A stretch of DNA of 64,000 nucleotides from Streptosporangiales bacterium (GTDB lineage: Bacteria; Actinomycetota; Actinomycetes; Streptosporangiales; WHST01), in assembly GCA_009379825.1 (NCBI GenBank), contig WHTA01000001.1, positions 124,001-188,000 on the forward strand, written 5' to 3'. The position numbers were made by a program, and so were the translations under genes. The first letter of the stretch is position 1, and each line of letters starts with the position of its first letter. The notes beneath the pieces were generated by a model. That model had not been told where the DNA came from. It saw only the letters and a list, made by a program, of their open reading frames with translations, and ran no database searches. This document shows positions 54,226 to 64,000 of the stretch, piece after piece.

Positions 54226-54645
54226 TCAGAGCTTGGTCAGCTTCACGACCACGAAGATGCGGCCCATCATGCAGGTGCTCGCGGCGCCCTTCGGGGCGAA
54301 GTGTCCGGCGACCCGGACCCGGCCGAGCTGCTGGTCGTTGCCGGCGCGCTTGGACAGCGCGCGCGCCTCGTCGCCGGACAGCTGGTACGTCTCGCCGGCG
54401 GCCTTCAGGCCCACGCAGCCGGGCTCGACGCCGCGTACGGCCATCCCGGTGAGCGTCTCGTCGATGTGCGTGGCGGTGGGGGTGCCCGTCGGTCCGACGG
54501 ACGTGGTCGGGCCCGGGGTGTGCGCGCTCGACGACCGGCTCGGCGAGGTGTTGCCCTGGTCCGGCTCCCCGCCGCCACCGCACCCGGCGACGGCGAGCGT
54601 GACCGCCACGGCCGCGCCGGCGAGCACCGCTGATCTGCGTCCCAT
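54226..54645 (-). CDS. Small lipoprotein with possible OB-fold, inside the Pup locus
   Basis: A 139-residue protein. The signal peptide ends in a lipobox LAVAGC (residues 17-22). A Ser/Thr/Pro-rich linker follows to about 65. The folded part (MAVRGVEPGCVGLKAAGETYQL, LGRVRVAGHFAPK, STCMMGRIFVVVKL) has the strand pattern and two cysteines of small OB-fold-like actinobacterial proteins. I do not recognise a function. In Streptomyces I recall FKBP isomerase genes in this place, between pafA and pafB. No clear ribosome site is seen. Confidence 0.7.
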   Translation of the reverse strand: MGRRSAVLAGAAVAVTLAVAGCGGGGEPDQGNTSPSRSSSAHTPGPTTSVGPTGTPTATHIDETLTGMAVRGVEPGCVGLKAAGETYQLSGDEARALSKRAGNDQQLGRVRVAGHFAPKGAASTCMMGRIFVVVKLTKL

Positions 54646-54679
54646 ACCCTGAATACGCCTGAGCCGCTCGCGAGGTTGG

Positions 54680-56038
54680 CTACATACCCGCGATCAGCTT
54701 CTCCACCCGCTCGTCGACGGCGCGGAACGGGTCCTTGCACAGCACCGTGCGCTGCGCCTGGTCGTTCAGCTTCAGGTGCACCCAGTCGACGGTGAAGTCG
54801 CGGCGACGTTCCTGTGCCCGCTTGATGAACTCACCGCGCAGCCGCGCCCTCGTGGTCTGCGGCGGCACCGACTTCGCCTCGAAGACGTCGAGGTCGCTGC
54901 ACGCGCGGTCGACTGCACCGCGGCTCTGCAGCAGGTAGTAGAGGCCGCGGTTGCGGTTCACGTCGTGGTACGCGAGGTCGAGCTGTGCGACCCGCGGCGA
55001 CATCAGGGCCAGCCCGTGCTTCGCCCGGTAGCGCTCGATCAGCTTGTACTTGGTGACCCAGTCGATCTCCCGCTCCACCAGGCCGAGGTCGCCGCCGGAC
55101 ACCGCCTTCAGGGTGCGGCCCCACAGGTCGAGCACGCGCTCGTCGGTGCGGCTGGCGCCGTACCTGTCGACGTAGTCGGTGGCGCGCTCGTAGTACTCGC
55201 TCTGGATGTCCAGCGCGCTCGCCTCGCGGCCGCTGGCCAGCCGGATCAGCCGGCGCCCGGTCATGTCGTGGCTGACCTCGCGGATCGCCCGGATCGGGTT
55301 CTCCAGGGCGAGGTCGCGGATCGGCATGCCGGACTCGACCATGCGCAGCACCAGGTCGGTGGCACCGATCTTCAGCAGCGCCGTGGTCTCGCTCATGTTC
55401 GAGTCGCCGACGATGACGTGCAGCCGGCGGAACCGTTCGGCGTCGGCGTGCGGCTCGTCCCTGGTGTTGATGATCGGGCGCGACCTGGTGGTCGCCGACG
55501 AGACGCCCTCCCAGATGTGCTCCGCGCGCTGGCTGACGCAGTACAGCGCACCGCGCGACGTCATCAGCACCTTGCCGGCCCCGCACATGATCTGCCTGGT
55601 GACCAGGAACGGGATCAGCACGTCGGCCAGCCGGCCGAACTCGCCGTGCCGGCCCACCAGGTAGTTCTCGTGGCAGCCGTACGAGTTGCCGGCCGAGTCC
55701 GTGTTGTTCTTGAACAAGTAGATGTCGCCGGCGATGCCCTCCTCGCGGAGCCGGCGCTCGGCGTCCACGAGCAGGCCCTCGAGCACCCGCTCACCGGCCT
55801 TGTCGTGCACCACCAGCTGGACGACGTCGTCGCACTCCGGCGTCGCGTACTCCGGGTGGCTGCCGACGTCCAGGTACAGGCGCGCCCCGTTGCGCAGGAA
55901 GACGTTGCTGCTGCGTCCCCACGACACCACGCGGCGGAACAGGTAGCGCGCCACCTCGTCGGGTGACAGCCGCCGTTGCCCACGGAACGTGCACGTGACG
56001 CCGTACTCGTTCTCCAACCCGAAGATTCGCCGGTCCAT
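54680..56038 (-). CDS. pafA: Pup-protein ligase PafA
   Basis: A 452-residue glutamine-synthetase-fold ligase that attaches Pup to lysines. The start [15 protein letters not shown] is typical. [32 protein letters not shown] and [22 protein letters not shown] form the active-site region, and [29 protein letters not shown] the ATP region. The C terminus [17 protein letters not shown] fits. It is a paralogue of dop. I use the ATG at 56038; a GTG two codons upstream is possible. About 70 bases separate it from prcA. Confidence 0.96.
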   Translation of the reverse strand: MDRRIFGLENEYGVTCTFRGQRRLSPDEVARYLFRRVVSWGRSSNVFLRNGARLYLDVGSHPEYATPECDDVVQLVVHDKAGERVLEGLLVDAERRLREEGIAGDIYLFKNNTDSAGNSYGCHENYLVGRHGEFGRLADVLIPFLVTRQIMCGAGKVLMTSRGALYCVSQRAEHIWEGVSSATTRSRPIINTRDEPHADAERFRRLHVIVGDSNMSETTALLKIGATDLVLRMVESGMPIRDLALENPIRAIREVSHDMTGRRLIRLASGREASALDIQSEYYERATDYVDRYGASRTDERVLDLWGRTLKAVSGGDLGLVEREIDWVTKYKLIERYRAKHGLALMSPRVAQLDLAYHDVNRNRGLYYLLQSRGAVDRACSDLDVFEAKSVPPQTTRARLRGEFIKRAQERRRDFTVDWVHLKLNDQAQRTVLCKDPFRAVDERVEKLIAGM

Positions 56039-56109
56039 GCGCACAGGCTATGACCTCGGGCGGCCGATTGACGGCAACGTGAAGAAGTGAATCGGGAAAT
56101 GCCGCGGGA

Positions 56110-56898
56110 TCAGCTGTCGTCGCGGTTCTCCGCCGAGCCGTCCGTGTCCTCGGTGGTCTCCTCCGCGGTGGTCTCCTCCGGGGTCGCCGGCTCCGGGGTC
56201 GGGGCGGTCTCGGCAAGCAGCCGCTCGAGCGCCGCGCCCTGCAGCCGGCGGAAGGTGCGCCCCTTGCGGGTGCGGTCGAGTACGCCGACCTCCAGCTGCC
56301 CGGCGGCGAGCTCGCGGTTCCCGTTCTCCTGGTTCTCGAGCGCGGTCACCGCGTCGCGCACCACGGTGGCCAGCGGCTGGCCCGGCTGGTAGCGGTCCGC
56401 GAGCGTGCTCGCGACCCGCTCGGTGACACCGCCCATCACCAGGTAGCCCTGCTCGTCCTGCACGGAGCCGTCGAACGTCAGCCGGTAGATCTGGTCCTCC
56501 GCGGACGTCTCCCCCACCTCGGCCACGACCAGCTCGACCTCGTACGGCTTGTGCGCGTCGGTGAAGATCGAGCCGAGCGTCTGCGCGTACGCGTTCGCCA
56601 GGCCGCGCGCCGTGACGTCGCTGCGGGCGTTGGTGTAGCCGCGGATGTCCGCGAGCCTGATGCCGGCCTGCCGCAGGTTCTCGAACTCGTAGTAGAGCCC
56701 CACGGCGGCGAACGCGATGCGGTCGTAGATCTCGCTGATCTTGTGCAGCGTGCGCGAGCGGTTCTCGGCGACGAACAGGATCCCGTTGTCGTACTGGAGG
56801 ACGACGGCGCTTCGCCCGCGGGCGATGCCCTTGCGGGCATACTCCGCCTTGTCCTTCATCAGCTGCTCGGGCGAGATGTAGCCCAGCGGCATCGTCAC
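56110..56898 (-). CDS. prcA: 20S proteasome alpha subunit
   Basis: A 262-residue alpha-type subunit. The start [30 protein letters not shown] is the gate-forming N terminus of actinobacterial Prc[37 protein letters not shown] and [24 protein letters not shown] follow. The last 40 residues are Glu/Thr-rich and acidic and end in NRDDS, not in the exposed-lysine pattern. It builds the outer rings that dock Mpa. It is 36 bases downstream of prcB. Confidence 0.95.
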   Translation of the reverse strand: MTMPLGYISPEQLMKDKAEYARKGIARGRSAVVLQYDNGILFVAENRSRTLHKISEIYDRIAFAAVGLYYEFENLRQAGIRLADIRGYTNARSDVTARGLANAYAQTLGSIFTDAHKPYEVELVVAEVGETSAEDQIYRLTFDGSVQDEQGYLVMGGVTERVASTLADRYQPGQPLATVVRDAVTALENQENGNRELAAGQLEVGVLDRTRKGRTFRRLQGAALERLLAETAPTPEPATPEETTAEETTEDTDGSAENRDDS

Positions 56899-56934
56899 GG
56901 CTGTCTGCTCCTCGGGTCGGCTCGGGGGTTGTCG

Positions 56935-57792
56935 TTACTCGTCACGCACTGGCGCCACCGGACCATCCGGGTTGCGCGTACGGCCGGCGATGATGCCCTC
57001 GACGAGCGCGCCGACCTCGTCGTCGTCGTACTGCCTGAACCGGTCGGAAGTCACCGACACGACCGTCGGGAAGATGCGCCTGGCCAGGTCCGGCTGGCCG
57101 GACGCGGAGTCGTCGTCGGCGGCGTCGTAGAGCGCGTGCAGCAGGGCGAGGACGGTGTCCTCCTCCGCGGCGTCCGGGCGGTACAGCTTCTTCATCGCGC
57201 CGCGCGCGAACACCGACCCCGAGCCGACGGCGTGGAAGCCCTGCTCCTCCGACCTGCTCCCCGTGATGTCGTAGCTGAAGATCCGTCCGTCGCCGGTGTC
57301 GAGGTCGTAGCCGGCGAATAGCGGCACCACGGCCAGGCCCTGCATGGCCATGCTGAGGTTGCTGCGGATCATGGTGGACAGCCGGTTCGTCTTGCCGTCC
57401 AGCGACAGCGTGACGCCCTCGATCTTCTCGTAGTGCTCCATCTCCAGCTGGAACAGCCGGATCAGCTCGGTGCCCACGCCTGCGGTGCCCGCCATGCCGA
57501 CGCAGGAGTAGTCGTCGGCGCGGAACACCTTCACGATGTTGCGCTGGGCGATGACGTTGCCCATCGTGGCCCGCCGGTCGCCGGCCATCACTACGCCGCC
57601 GGCGTGCGTGGCCGCCACGATGGTGGTGCCGTGCTTGACGTCCGTCGCGCCTACGGGACCCGGTAGCTCCTGCGAGCCGGGCAGCAGCTCCGGGTGGAAC
57701 CGCCCGAGGAAGTCGCTGATCGACGCGATCCCGGGCGTCATGTACTCGCTCGGCAACCTACCCAAGCCGTCGAGAGGGGACGACAACGCCAC
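56935..57792 (-). CDS. prcB: 20S proteasome beta subunit
   Basis: A 285-residue precursor. The propeptide of 55 residues ([31 protein letters not shown]) ends before the catalytic Thr56 of [42 protein letters not shown] and [16 protein letters not shown] follow. After self-cleavage the threonine is the nucleophile of the core. I use the GTG at 57792, which gives a propeptide of normal size; an ATG at 57834 adds 14 residues. It precedes prcA and follows pup. Confidence 0.94.
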   Translation of the reverse strand: MALSSPLDGLGRLPSEYMTPGIASISDFLGRFHPELLPGSQELPGPVGATDVKHGTTIVAATHAGGVVMAGDRRATMGNVIAQRNIVKVFRADDYSCVGMAGTAGVGTELIRLFQLEMEHYEKIEGVTLSLDGKTNRLSTMIRSNLSMAMQGLAVVPLFAGYDLDTGDGRIFSYDITGSRSEEQGFHAVGSGSVFARGAMKKLYRPDAAEEDTVLALLHALYDAADDDSASGQPDLARRIFPTVVSVTSDRFRQYDDDEVGALVEGIIAGRTRNPDGPVAPVRDE

Positions 57793-57861
57793 TCCTTCCT
57801 GGCCGTGCCCGGATGTGCGGGCACGGAAGCTCATGGTCCTTGGGAGGACCCTATTACGCCG

Positions 57862-58074
57862 CTACTGGCCGCCCTTCTGGACGTACTGCCGTACGAACTC
57901 CTCGGCGTTCTCCTCGAGCACCTCGTCGATGTCCTCGAGGATCGCGTCGACGTCCTCGGAGAGCTTCTCCTGGCGCTCTTGGACGTCGGACTCGGTCTCG
58001 GAGTCGACCTCCTCGGTCTCCTCTTTCTGCTTGTTCGTCCGGCGCTGACCGCCTGCGGTTTCCTTGCCAGCCAT
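57862..58074 (-). CDS. pup: Prokaryotic ubiquitin-like protein Pup
   Basis: A 70-residue, mostly disordered and acidic protein. The central helix region (SEDVDAILEDIDEVLEENAEEFVRQYVQ) binds Mpa. The C terminus is QKGGQ, so Dop must first deamidate the final glutamine to glutamate before PafA can use it. The ATG at 58074 has TTGGAGG six bases before it. Longer upstream reading frames are unlikely. It lies between dop and prcB. Confidence 0.96.
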   Translation of the reverse strand: MAGKETAGGQRRTNKQKEETEEVDSETESDVQERQEKLSEDVDAILEDIDEVLEENAEEFVRQYVQKGGQ

Positions 58075-58184
58075 GACACCTCCAACGGGAGTCGTGCACA
58101 CCACAGACACTATCCATATCGGCGGCAAACCGCGCTCAGACTCGACGGATATGTCGCGGCGCCGGAGTACGCTGGCGGCGGCGG

Positions 58185-59702
58185 TCAGGCACCCTCGGTG
58201 AGCACGGCCACCAGCTCACCTGCGGTGGCGCACCGGTCGAGCAAATCGCCGACGTGGCCCTTGGTGCCGCGCAGCGGCTCCATCATGGGTACGCGCTGCA
58301 ACGACTCGTGCTCGGGCACGTCGAAGATGACCGAGTCCCAGGACGCCGCCGCCACCTGGTCCGCGTACTTGGCCAGGCAGCGGCCGCGGAAGTACGCGCG
58401 GGTGTCGTGCGGTGGCTCCGCCACCGCGTCCGCGATCTCGTCGTCGGTGAACAGCCGGCTGGCCGCACCGCGGGCCGCCAGCCGGGCGTACAGGCCCTTC
58501 TCCGGGCGGATGTCCGTGTACTGCAGGTCCACCAGCTGCAGGCGCGGGTGGTCCCAGTCGAGGCCGTCGCGCGAGCGGTAGCCCTCGAGCAGCGACAGCT
58601 TCGTGACCCAGTCGAGCTCGTTGCGCAACAGCATCGGGTCGCGGGCGAGCTTGTCGAGCACGTCCTCCCACCGGTCGAGGACGTCGCTCGTGACGTCGTC
58701 GACGTCCGACCCGTAGCGGTCCTCGACGTACTTGCGGGCCTGCTCGAGGTACTCCAGCTGCAGCTGCAGCCCCGTCATCCGCCGGCCGTCCTGCAGGGTC
58801 AGCTGGTGCCGCAGCGACGGGTCGTGCGACACCGTGTGCAGGGCGGCCACCGGCTGCAGCACGCTCAGGTCCGCGGACAGCCACTCGTCCTCGATCATCG
58901 CCAGCACCAGCGACGTGGTGCCCAGCTTCAGGTACGTGGCCAGCTCGCTCATGTTCGCGTCACCGATGATGACGTGCAGGCGCCGGTACTTCTCGGCGTC
59001 CGCGTGCGGCTCGTCCCTGGTGTTGATGATCGGGCGCTTGAGCGTGGTCTCCAGACCGACCTCGACCTCGAAGAAGTCGGCGCGCTGGCTGAGCTGGAAG
59101 CCGGGCTTGCCGCCCTCCTGGCCCAGCCCCACCCGGCCGGCCCCGGCGAACACCTGCCGGCTGACGAAGAACGGGGTGAGGTGCCGGACGATGTCGGCGA
59201 ACGGCGTGCCGCGCCGCATCAGGTAGTTCTCGTGGCAGCCGTACGAGGCGCCCTTGTTGTCGGTGTTGTTCTTGTACAGGACGATCGGTGGCGCGCCGGG
59301 CACCTGGGCCGCCCGCCGGAGCGCCTCCAGCATGACCTGTTCGCCGGCTTTGTCCCATAGCGCCGCGTCTCGCGGGTTCGTGCACTCAGGGGCCGAGTAC
59401 TCCGGGTGCGCGTGGTCGACGTAGAGCCGCGCCCCGTTCGGCAGGATCACGTTCGCCAGGCCGAGGTCCTCGTCGGTCAGCTGGCTGGCGTCGGCGGTGT
59501 CCCTGGACACGTCGAAGCCGCGGGCGTCCCGCAGCGGGGTCTCCTCCTCGAAGTCCCACCTGGCCCGCTTCGCGCGGGCGGCGGCGGCCGTCGGATACGA
59601 GTTCACGATCTGCGAGGAGGTCAGCATCGCGTTGGCGCCGGGTTGCCCGGGCACAGAGATGCCGTATTCCGTCTCGATGCCCATCACCCGGCGAACCGAC
59701 AC
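58185..59702 (-). CDS. dop: Pup deamidase/depupylase Dop
   Basis: A 505-residue glutamine-synthetase-fold enzyme. [20 protein letters not shown] opens it (the Dop-loop region follows), and [45 protein letters not shown] and [29 protein letters not shown] mark the active site. It deamidates the Pup C-terminal glutamine and removes Pup from targets. It is a paralogue of pafA. The GTG at 59702 gives SVRRVMGIE; the internal start MGIETEY is possible. It follows mpa by 121 bases. Confidence 0.96.
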   Translation of the reverse strand: MSVRRVMGIETEYGISVPGQPGANAMLTSSQIVNSYPTAAAARAKRARWDFEEETPLRDARGFDVSRDTADASQLTDEDLGLANVILPNGARLYVDHAHPEYSAPECTNPRDAALWDKAGEQVMLEALRRAAQVPGAPPIVLYKNNTDNKGASYGCHENYLMRRGTPFADIVRHLTPFFVSRQVFAGAGRVGLGQEGGKPGFQLSQRADFFEVEVGLETTLKRPIINTRDEPHADAEKYRRLHVIIGDANMSELATYLKLGTTSLVLAMIEDEWLSADLSVLQPVAALHTVSHDPSLRHQLTLQDGRRMTGLQLQLEYLEQARKYVEDRYGSDVDDVTSDVLDRWEDVLDKLARDPMLLRNELDWVTKLSLLEGYRSRDGLDWDHPRLQLVDLQYTDIRPEKGLYARLAARGAASRLFTDDEIADAVAEPPHDTRAYFRGRCLAKYADQVAAASWDSVIFDVPEHESLQRVPMMEPLRGTKGHVGDLLDRCATAGELVAVLTEGA

Positions 59703-59823
59703 GGTCGCCTCCTCCCGTTACCGCACGGCTGCGGCCTGCGTGGTCCGGCAACAGCATGTCCAACCACGCCAAGTATGCCCACACTGGGAGCGGACCACAC
59801 TGACCGCGTCACGTGCTGACGAC

Positions 59824-61587
59824 TCAGAGGTACTGGCCGGTGTTCGCGACGGTGTCGATCGACCGGCCTTCGGCCACGCCTTCCTTGCCCGAGACCAGCG
59901 TCCGGATGTAGACGATGCGCTCGCCCTTCTTGCCGGAGATCCGCGCCCAGTCGTCCGGGTTGGTCGTGTTGGGCAGGTCCTCGTTCTCCTTGAACTCGTC
60001 CACGATCGCCTGGAGCAGGTGCTGGACGCGTAGTCCTTTCTGCTCATTCGAGATGTAGTCCTTGATGGCCATCTTCTTGCCGCGACCCACGATGTTCTCG
60101 ATCATCGCGCCGGAGTTGAAGTCCTTGAAGAACAACGTCTCCTTGTCGCCGTTGGCGTAGGTGACCTCGAGGAAGCGGTTGTCCTCGGTCTCCGCGTACA
60201 TCCGCTCGACCACGCGGTCGATCATCGCCTGCACGCACGCGTTCGCGTCCTGACCGAATTCCTGCAGGTCATCGCCGTGGAGCGGCAGCTTGGAGGTGAT
60301 GTACTTGGAGAAGATGTCGCGCGCGGACTCGGCGTCCGGGCGCTCGATCTTTATCTTGACGTCGAGACGACCGGGCCGCAGGATCGCCGGGTCGATCATG
60401 TCCTCGCGGTTCGAGGCGCCGATGACCACGACGTTCTCCAGACCCTCGACGCCGTCGATCTCGCTGAGCAGCTGCGGCACGATGGTGTTCTCCACGTCGG
60501 AGCTCACACCGGAGCCCCGGGTGCGGAAGATCGAGTCCATCTCGTCGAAGAACACGATCACCGGCATGCCCTCGGTGGCCTTCTCGCGAGCCCGCTGGAA
60601 GACCAGCCTGATGTGCCGCTCGGTCTCGCCGACGTACTTGTTGAGCAGCTCAGGACCCTTGATGTTCAGGAAGTACGACTTCCCGTTGCCGCGCCCGGTG
60701 CGCCCGACCATCTGCTTCGCGAGGCTGTTCGCCACGGCCTTCGCGATCAGGGTCTTGCCGCAGCCGGGAGGCCCGTAGAGCAGCACGCCCTTGGGCGGGC
60801 GCAGCTCGTGCTCGACGAACAGGTCACGGTGCAGGTACGGCAGCTCGACCGCGTCGCGGATCAGCTCGATCTGGTTGTCCAGGCCACCGATCGACTTGTA
60901 GTCGATGTCGGGGACCTCCTCCAGGATGAGCTCCTCGACCTCCGACTTCGGGATGCGCTCGTAGACGAACCCCGACCTGGAGTCGAGCAGCAGCGCGTCA
61001 CCGGCACGTATCCGCTGGTCGCGGAGGGTGTCGGCGAGCCGCACGATGCGCTCCTCGTCGGTGTGCCCGATCACGAGCGCACGTTCGCCGTCAGCGAGCA
61101 GCTCCTTGAGCATCACCACGTCGCCGACCTGCTCGTACGACATGCTCTCGACGACGTTCATCGCCTCGTTGAGCATGACCTCCTGGCCGGGACGCAGCTC
61201 GTCCGAGTCCACGTTCGGGCTCACCGTGACCCGCAGCTTGCGGCCGCCGGTGAAGACGTCGATGGTGCCGTCCTCGTAGTGCCCGAGGAACGCACCGAAG
61301 GTCGCTGGCGGCTGGGCCAGCCGGTCGATCTCCTCCTTGAGCGAGACGATCTGCTCGCGCGCCTCGCGCAACGTCGCCGCGAGTCGCTCGTTCTGCGCCT
61401 GCTCTTTCGCCAGGGAGCTCTCGGTCGCGGCGAGACGGTGCTCCAGGGCGCGTACTGTACGCGCGGATTCCGGGTTACGACTCCGCAACGCGGCGAGTTC
61501 GTCTTCGAGGTAGGAGACCTGAGCCGTCAGGTCCCTGATCTCCTGCTCTTGGCGCGCCGCGCGCGCTTCTGCGTCCTCAGTTGACAC
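59824..61587 (-). CDS. mpa: Proteasome ATPase Mpa/ARC
   Basis: A 587-residue AAA ATPase. Residues 5-95 are a coiled coil that binds Pup ([43 protein letters not shown]). Two OB domains follow ([19 protein letters not shown]-like). The AAA domain has Walker [16 protein letters not shown], Walker [13 protein letters not shown] and the arginine-finger region. The C terminus ends in GQYL, the HbYX-like tail that opens the 20S gate. It unfolds pupylated proteins. It is the first gene of the Pup cluster as read on the minus strand. Confidence 0.97.
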   Translation of the reverse strand: MSTEDAEARAARQEQEIRDLTAQVSYLEDELAALRSRNPESARTVRALEHRLAATESSLAKEQAQNERLAATLREAREQIVSLKEEIDRLAQPPATFGAFLGHYEDGTIDVFTGGRKLRVTVSPNVDSDELRPGQEVMLNEAMNVVESMSYEQVGDVVMLKELLADGERALVIGHTDEERIVRLADTLRDQRIRAGDALLLDSRSGFVYERIPKSEVEELILEEVPDIDYKSIGGLDNQIELIRDAVELPYLHRDLFVEHELRPPKGVLLYGPPGCGKTLIAKAVANSLAKQMVGRTGRGNGKSYFLNIKGPELLNKYVGETERHIRLVFQRAREKATEGMPVIVFFDEMDSIFRTRGSGVSSDVENTIVPQLLSEIDGVEGLENVVVIGASNREDMIDPAILRPGRLDVKIKIERPDAESARDIFSKYITSKLPLHGDDLQEFGQDANACVQAMIDRVVERMYAETEDNRFLEVTYANGDKETLFFKDFNSGAMIENIVGRGKKMAIKDYISNEQKGLRVQHLLQAIVDEFKENEDLPNTTNPDDWARISGKKGERIVYIRTLVSGKEGVAEGRSIDTVANTGQYL

Positions 61588-61719
61588 GCGCGTTCACCTC
61601 CTCGGTCACAGCCACCACATCTGACCCTACAGGCGTCAAGGCCGTCCCGCCGAGCTCATTGCTGCTCCGAATGCCGCGCGGCGCGAATGCCACGGGCGTC
61701 CGCATTTCTGCACACACGC

Positions 61720-62652
61720 TCAGCCGCCCCCTTCCACCGAGTCTGTCGGGGGCGTTCCTCGCCCCTGACGTGCGCCTTTTGCCGGGCGTCGTTTCCGCGG
61801 CGGTGCGGAGACCCCAGGCGCGAGCCTACGTGCTCCGACGAGGAAACCGGTGTGCCCGACCATCCTGTGGTCCGGACGCACGGCGAGCCCGTCGACGTGC
61901 CAGCCTCGCACCATCGTCTCGCTCGCCGCAGGCTCGTCGAACTGACCGGACTCCCGCAGCGCCTCGACCACCGTGGACAGCTGCGTGGTGGTCGCCACGT
62001 ACGCGCACAGCACCCCGCCGGGGACGAGCGCGGTCGCCGCCGCGGCCAGGCAGTCCCACGGCGCGAGCATGTCGAGCACGACGCGGTCCACGCTACCCGG
62101 CGCGTGCGTGGGTAGATGTTCGGTCAACTCGCCGACGGTCAGCTCCCACGCCGGCGGCGCGCCGCCGAGGTAGCGGTGCACGTTCTTGCGTGCGATGTCG
62201 GCGAAGTCCGCGCGCTGCTCGTACGAGTACAGCCGTCCGGCCTCGCCGACCGCGCGCAGCAGCCAGCACGACAGCGCGCCCGAGCCCGCACCGGCCTCGA
62301 CCACGGTGGCGCCCGGGAACACGTCCGCGACGGCCAGCAGCTGCGCCGCGTCCTTCGGGTAGACGACGGCGGCGCCGCGGCTCATCCGCACCGTGTAGTC
62401 GGCGAGCAGCGGCCGGAACACCAGGTACTCCTCGCCGGCGGTGCTCTTCACCACCACGCCCTCGGGGCCGCCGAGCAGCTCGTCGTGCGAGATCGAGCCG
62501 CGGTGCGTGTGGAAGCTCCGGCCCGCCTCGAGCACGAGCATGTTGCGCCGGCCCTTGGTGTCGGTCAGCTGCACGACGTCACCGACGCGCAGCACACCGC
62601 GCCGGTGGTCGGCACCCGCGTAGCCATCGTCTCGTCCCTCGCCGTCGGTCAC
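61720..62652 (-). CDS. trmI: tRNA (adenine-N1)-methyltransferase TrmI
   Basis: A 310-residue enzyme that methylates A58 in the tRNA T loop. The small N-terminal domain has RRGVLRVGDVVQLTDTKGRRNMLVL. The SAM-binding motif VVEAGAGSGALSCWLLRAVG is near residues 115-134, and DRVVLDMLAPWDCLAAAATALVPGGVLCAYV follows. Mycobacterial Rv2118c is the close homologue and is next to the Pup cluster too. The C terminus is Pro/Arg-rich and longer than usual. It lies 132 bases upstream of mpa. Confidence 0.93.
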   Translation of the reverse strand: MTDGEGRDDGYAGADHRRGVLRVGDVVQLTDTKGRRNMLVLEAGRSFHTHRGSISHDELLGGPEGVVVKSTAGEEYLVFRPLLADYTVRMSRGAAVVYPKDAAQLLAVADVFPGATVVEAGAGSGALSCWLLRAVGEAGRLYSYEQRADFADIARKNVHRYLGGAPPAWELTVGELTEHLPTHAPGSVDRVVLDMLAPWDCLAAAATALVPGGVLCAYVATTTQLSTVVEALRESGQFDEPAASETMVRGWHVDGLAVRPDHRMVGHTGFLVGARRLAPGVSAPPRKRRPAKGARQGRGTPPTDSVEGGG

Positions 62653-62714
62653 CGAGCTCCCTCCGCGGTTGGCTGGACCAGAGCTGGAGCGTAGCGGCCC
62701 GTACGGTGGTCATC

Positions 62715-63372
62715 ATGCAGCCGGTCCCGCTCGCTTCCGGTCGAGACGCCGACGTTCACGCACTCGATGCGCATCGCGTCTGCGCCGGTATCGCGACGGG
62801 GGTGACGCGACGGCGGAGGCGGCCTTGATGACGTATCTCGCCGGCCGTGGATTCCCCGTGCCCGAGGTGTACGGCGCCGACGGTCCCGACCTGATGCTGC
62901 AGCGGCTCACCGGGCCGACCCTCCTCGACGCTCTTCGGAACGGAGCGGTCAGCGTGTCCGGCGGCGCCGCTGTGCTCGTGGACCTGCACGACCGGCTGCA
63001 TGCGGAGCCGGCCCGCGCGGCCACGGCCCCCGCGGCACGCATCGTGCACCTGGACATCCATCCCGCCAACGTGTTGCTCCACCACGACCAGGCGATGCTC
63101 ATCGACTGGCGCAACGCAACCGAGGCCGTACCCAGCTCGATACCGCGGTCACCGGTCTGATCCTCGCGCTCGTCGCGCGCACTGCCGGCGACTCCGTCGC
63201 CAGCCTGGCCGAGGAGTTGCTCACCGAGTTTACCGCCGCGGTGGCCGAGTCACCGGAGCTCTCGCTGCCGGACGCGGCACTGCGGCGCGCAGATCCGGCC
63301 CTCACCCGCGCCGAGGTGGCGCTGCTCGCCGCCGCCGCAGCCGGCGTGCAGGCGCACTGCCGGCGGCGCTAG
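62715..63372 (+). pseudogene. Aminoglycoside-phosphotransferase-like gene with two frameshifts
   Basis: The gene can be followed in three frames. It opens with MQPVPLASGRDADVHALDAHRV, then shifts near 62785 to LRRYRDGGDATAEAALMTYLAGRGFPVPEVYGADGPDLMLQRL, IVHLDIHPANVLLHHDQAMLIDWRNA (Brenner-type HxDxxxxN and DW). It shifts again near 63125 to QLDTAVTGLILALVARTAGD and ends ...AAAAGVQAHCRRR at TAG 63370-63372. The catalytic loop itself is intact. Total length 658 is not a multiple of three. Unless the frameshifts are errors, no functional kinase is made. Its end overlaps the convergent site-2 protease gene by four bases. Confidence 0.8.
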
Positions 63373-64000
63373 CGGGTCGCGACGGCACGCTCGACGTCGG
63401 CGGTGGCGATGACACCGATGATGTCCTGCGAGCCCGGCTCGACGACCAGGTACTCGGAGGACGGCTCGCGCTGCATGGCGCGTACGAGGTCCTCGCCGGC
63501 CAGGTCGGCGGTGAGGATCATCGCGTCGTCGATCGACTTGGTCACCGCGGACACGCTCATCCACGGCCACCGCTGCTCCGGCGTGGCGACGACGGCCTGC
63601 TCGTTCACGATGCCGGTCGGCTTGCCGCGGGAGTCGGTGACGACGAGCGCACGCAGCCCGGCCTCCCGCGCCCGCCGGATCGCCTCACCGAGCGGCAGGT
63701 CACCGGGCACGCTCAGCGCCGGCCGTACCAGGGTGCGCGCCTGCGCACGGGGCAGCCGCGACCGCACCTGCTGCACCTTCAGCACCTGCGACGCGCCCGT
63801 CCAGAGGAACATGGCGATCAGGCCGCCCCAGACCAGGTCGATCAGGCTGGGCTCGCCGTTGCCGAACACCGCACTGCGGCTGAGCGCGGCGAGCAGCACC
63901 AGGCAGGCGAGCACCCGGCCGGCCCAGCCGGCGGCGACCGTGCCGGCGCTGCGCCTGCCGGCCACCTTCCACACGGCGGAGCGCAGGATCGCCCCGCCGT
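63369..64000 (-). CDS. Site-2 protease (M50) family with CBS domains, partial
   Basis: The frame enters from the right edge as GGAILRSAVWKVAGRRSAG, the segment after the DG motif of S2P proteases such as Rip3-type, and continues with membrane helices (WAGRVLACLVLLAAL, LIDLVWGGLIAMFLW). Two CBS modules then follow (LPLGEAIRRAREAGLRALVVTDSRGKPTGIVNE and DLVRAMQREPSSEYLVVEPGSQDIIGVI). The catalytic HExxH part lies outside the window. The conserved Arg after GG reads Ala here. The stop is at 63369. It may cleave membrane regulators; the substrate is unknown. Confidence 0.82.
   Translation of the reverse strand, partial: GGAILRSAVWKVAGRRSAGTVAAGWAGRVLACLVLLAALSRSAVFGNGEPSLIDLVWGGLIAMFLWTGASQVLKVQQVRSRLPRAQARTLVRPALSVPGDLPLGEAIRRAREAGLRALVVTDSRGKPTGIVNEQAVVATPEQRWPWMSVSAVTKSIDDAMILTADLAGEDLVRAMQREPSSEYLVVEPGSQDIIGVIATADVERAVATR

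Noticed and set aside
61581-62828. Long plus-strand frame opposite trmI
   Set aside because: It is arginine-rich shadow coding; only its last part coincides with the start of the broken phosphotransferase gene.

Overview
The window is a GC-rich, densely coded actinobacterial chromosome segment. It carries a full Pup-proteasome locus (mpa/arc, dop, pup, prcB, prcA, pafA, pafB, pafC), a garA/ftsR/gcvH cluster, and many GTG or TTG starts with four-base stop/start overlaps. A DUF5999-type small protein and a zinc-ribbon GarA suggest a filamentous or nocardioform actinomycete outside Mycobacterium. I cannot place the family from sequence alone. No insertion sequence, integrase, prophage, CRISPR array or replication origin is visible.

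Layout. (A) About 1-16.9 kb is accessory and metabolic: a DinB-like protein, an acetamidase/formamidase, an SDR, a P1B-4 metal ATPase with a divergent ArsR repressor and a clear operator dyad, a decayed sortase-type surface protein, oligopeptidase B, a MarR/YceI divergent pair, a glyoxalase-like protein, a glutamate-cysteine-ligase-like enzyme, a DUF5999 protein behind a perfect palindrome, and an ECF42-type sigma factor whose DGPF partner is interrupted by an amber stop. (B) About 16.9-29.1 kb, all on the minus strand, is the pgsA-like / GMPP-PMM / DUF881 / sbp / DUF881 / gcvH / garA / ftsR / DUF151 / MerR / gcvP cluster known from mycobacteria (around Rv1822-Rv1832), with a glycine riboswitch before gcvP. 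(C) About 29.2-36.0 kb is a second accessory block: LysE, SoxR, a PLP dehydratase, a flavin oxidase, LysR, a PhoX-like phosphatase and GNAT debris, ending at tRNA-Pro(GGG). (D) About 36.3-46.7 kb is the chromosome-segregation and housekeeping operon xerD, parA-like, small partner, scpA, scpB, rluB, tyrA, cmk, plsC, der. (E) About 46.7-64 kb holds helY, a lipid kinase, tatC, two tandem tatA genes, pafC, pafB, a lipoprotein, pafA, prcA, prcB, pup, dop, mpa, trmI, a broken phosphotransferase, and the end of a site-2 protease.

How the parts work together. Block E encodes tagging (Dop deamidates Pup, PafA ligates it), unfolding (Mpa) and degradation (PrcBA), plus the PafBC DNA-damage regulator and Tat export. 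Block B links glycine cleavage (GcvP, GcvH) to GarA, the FHA switch that tunes 2-oxoglutarate use in mycobacteria, and to the division regulator FtsR. Block D joins condensin loading (ScpAB), a ParA-type ATPase and dimer resolution (XerD) with translation-related functions.

I do not see a clearly new defence or mobile system. The best leads are the near-identical 5' halves of the two tatA genes, the perfect palindrome before the DUF5999 gene, the ArsR dyad, the broken DGPF partner of the sigma factor, the acidic repeat tracts on a DUF881 protein and on ScpB, and a small lipoprotein inside the Pup locus.
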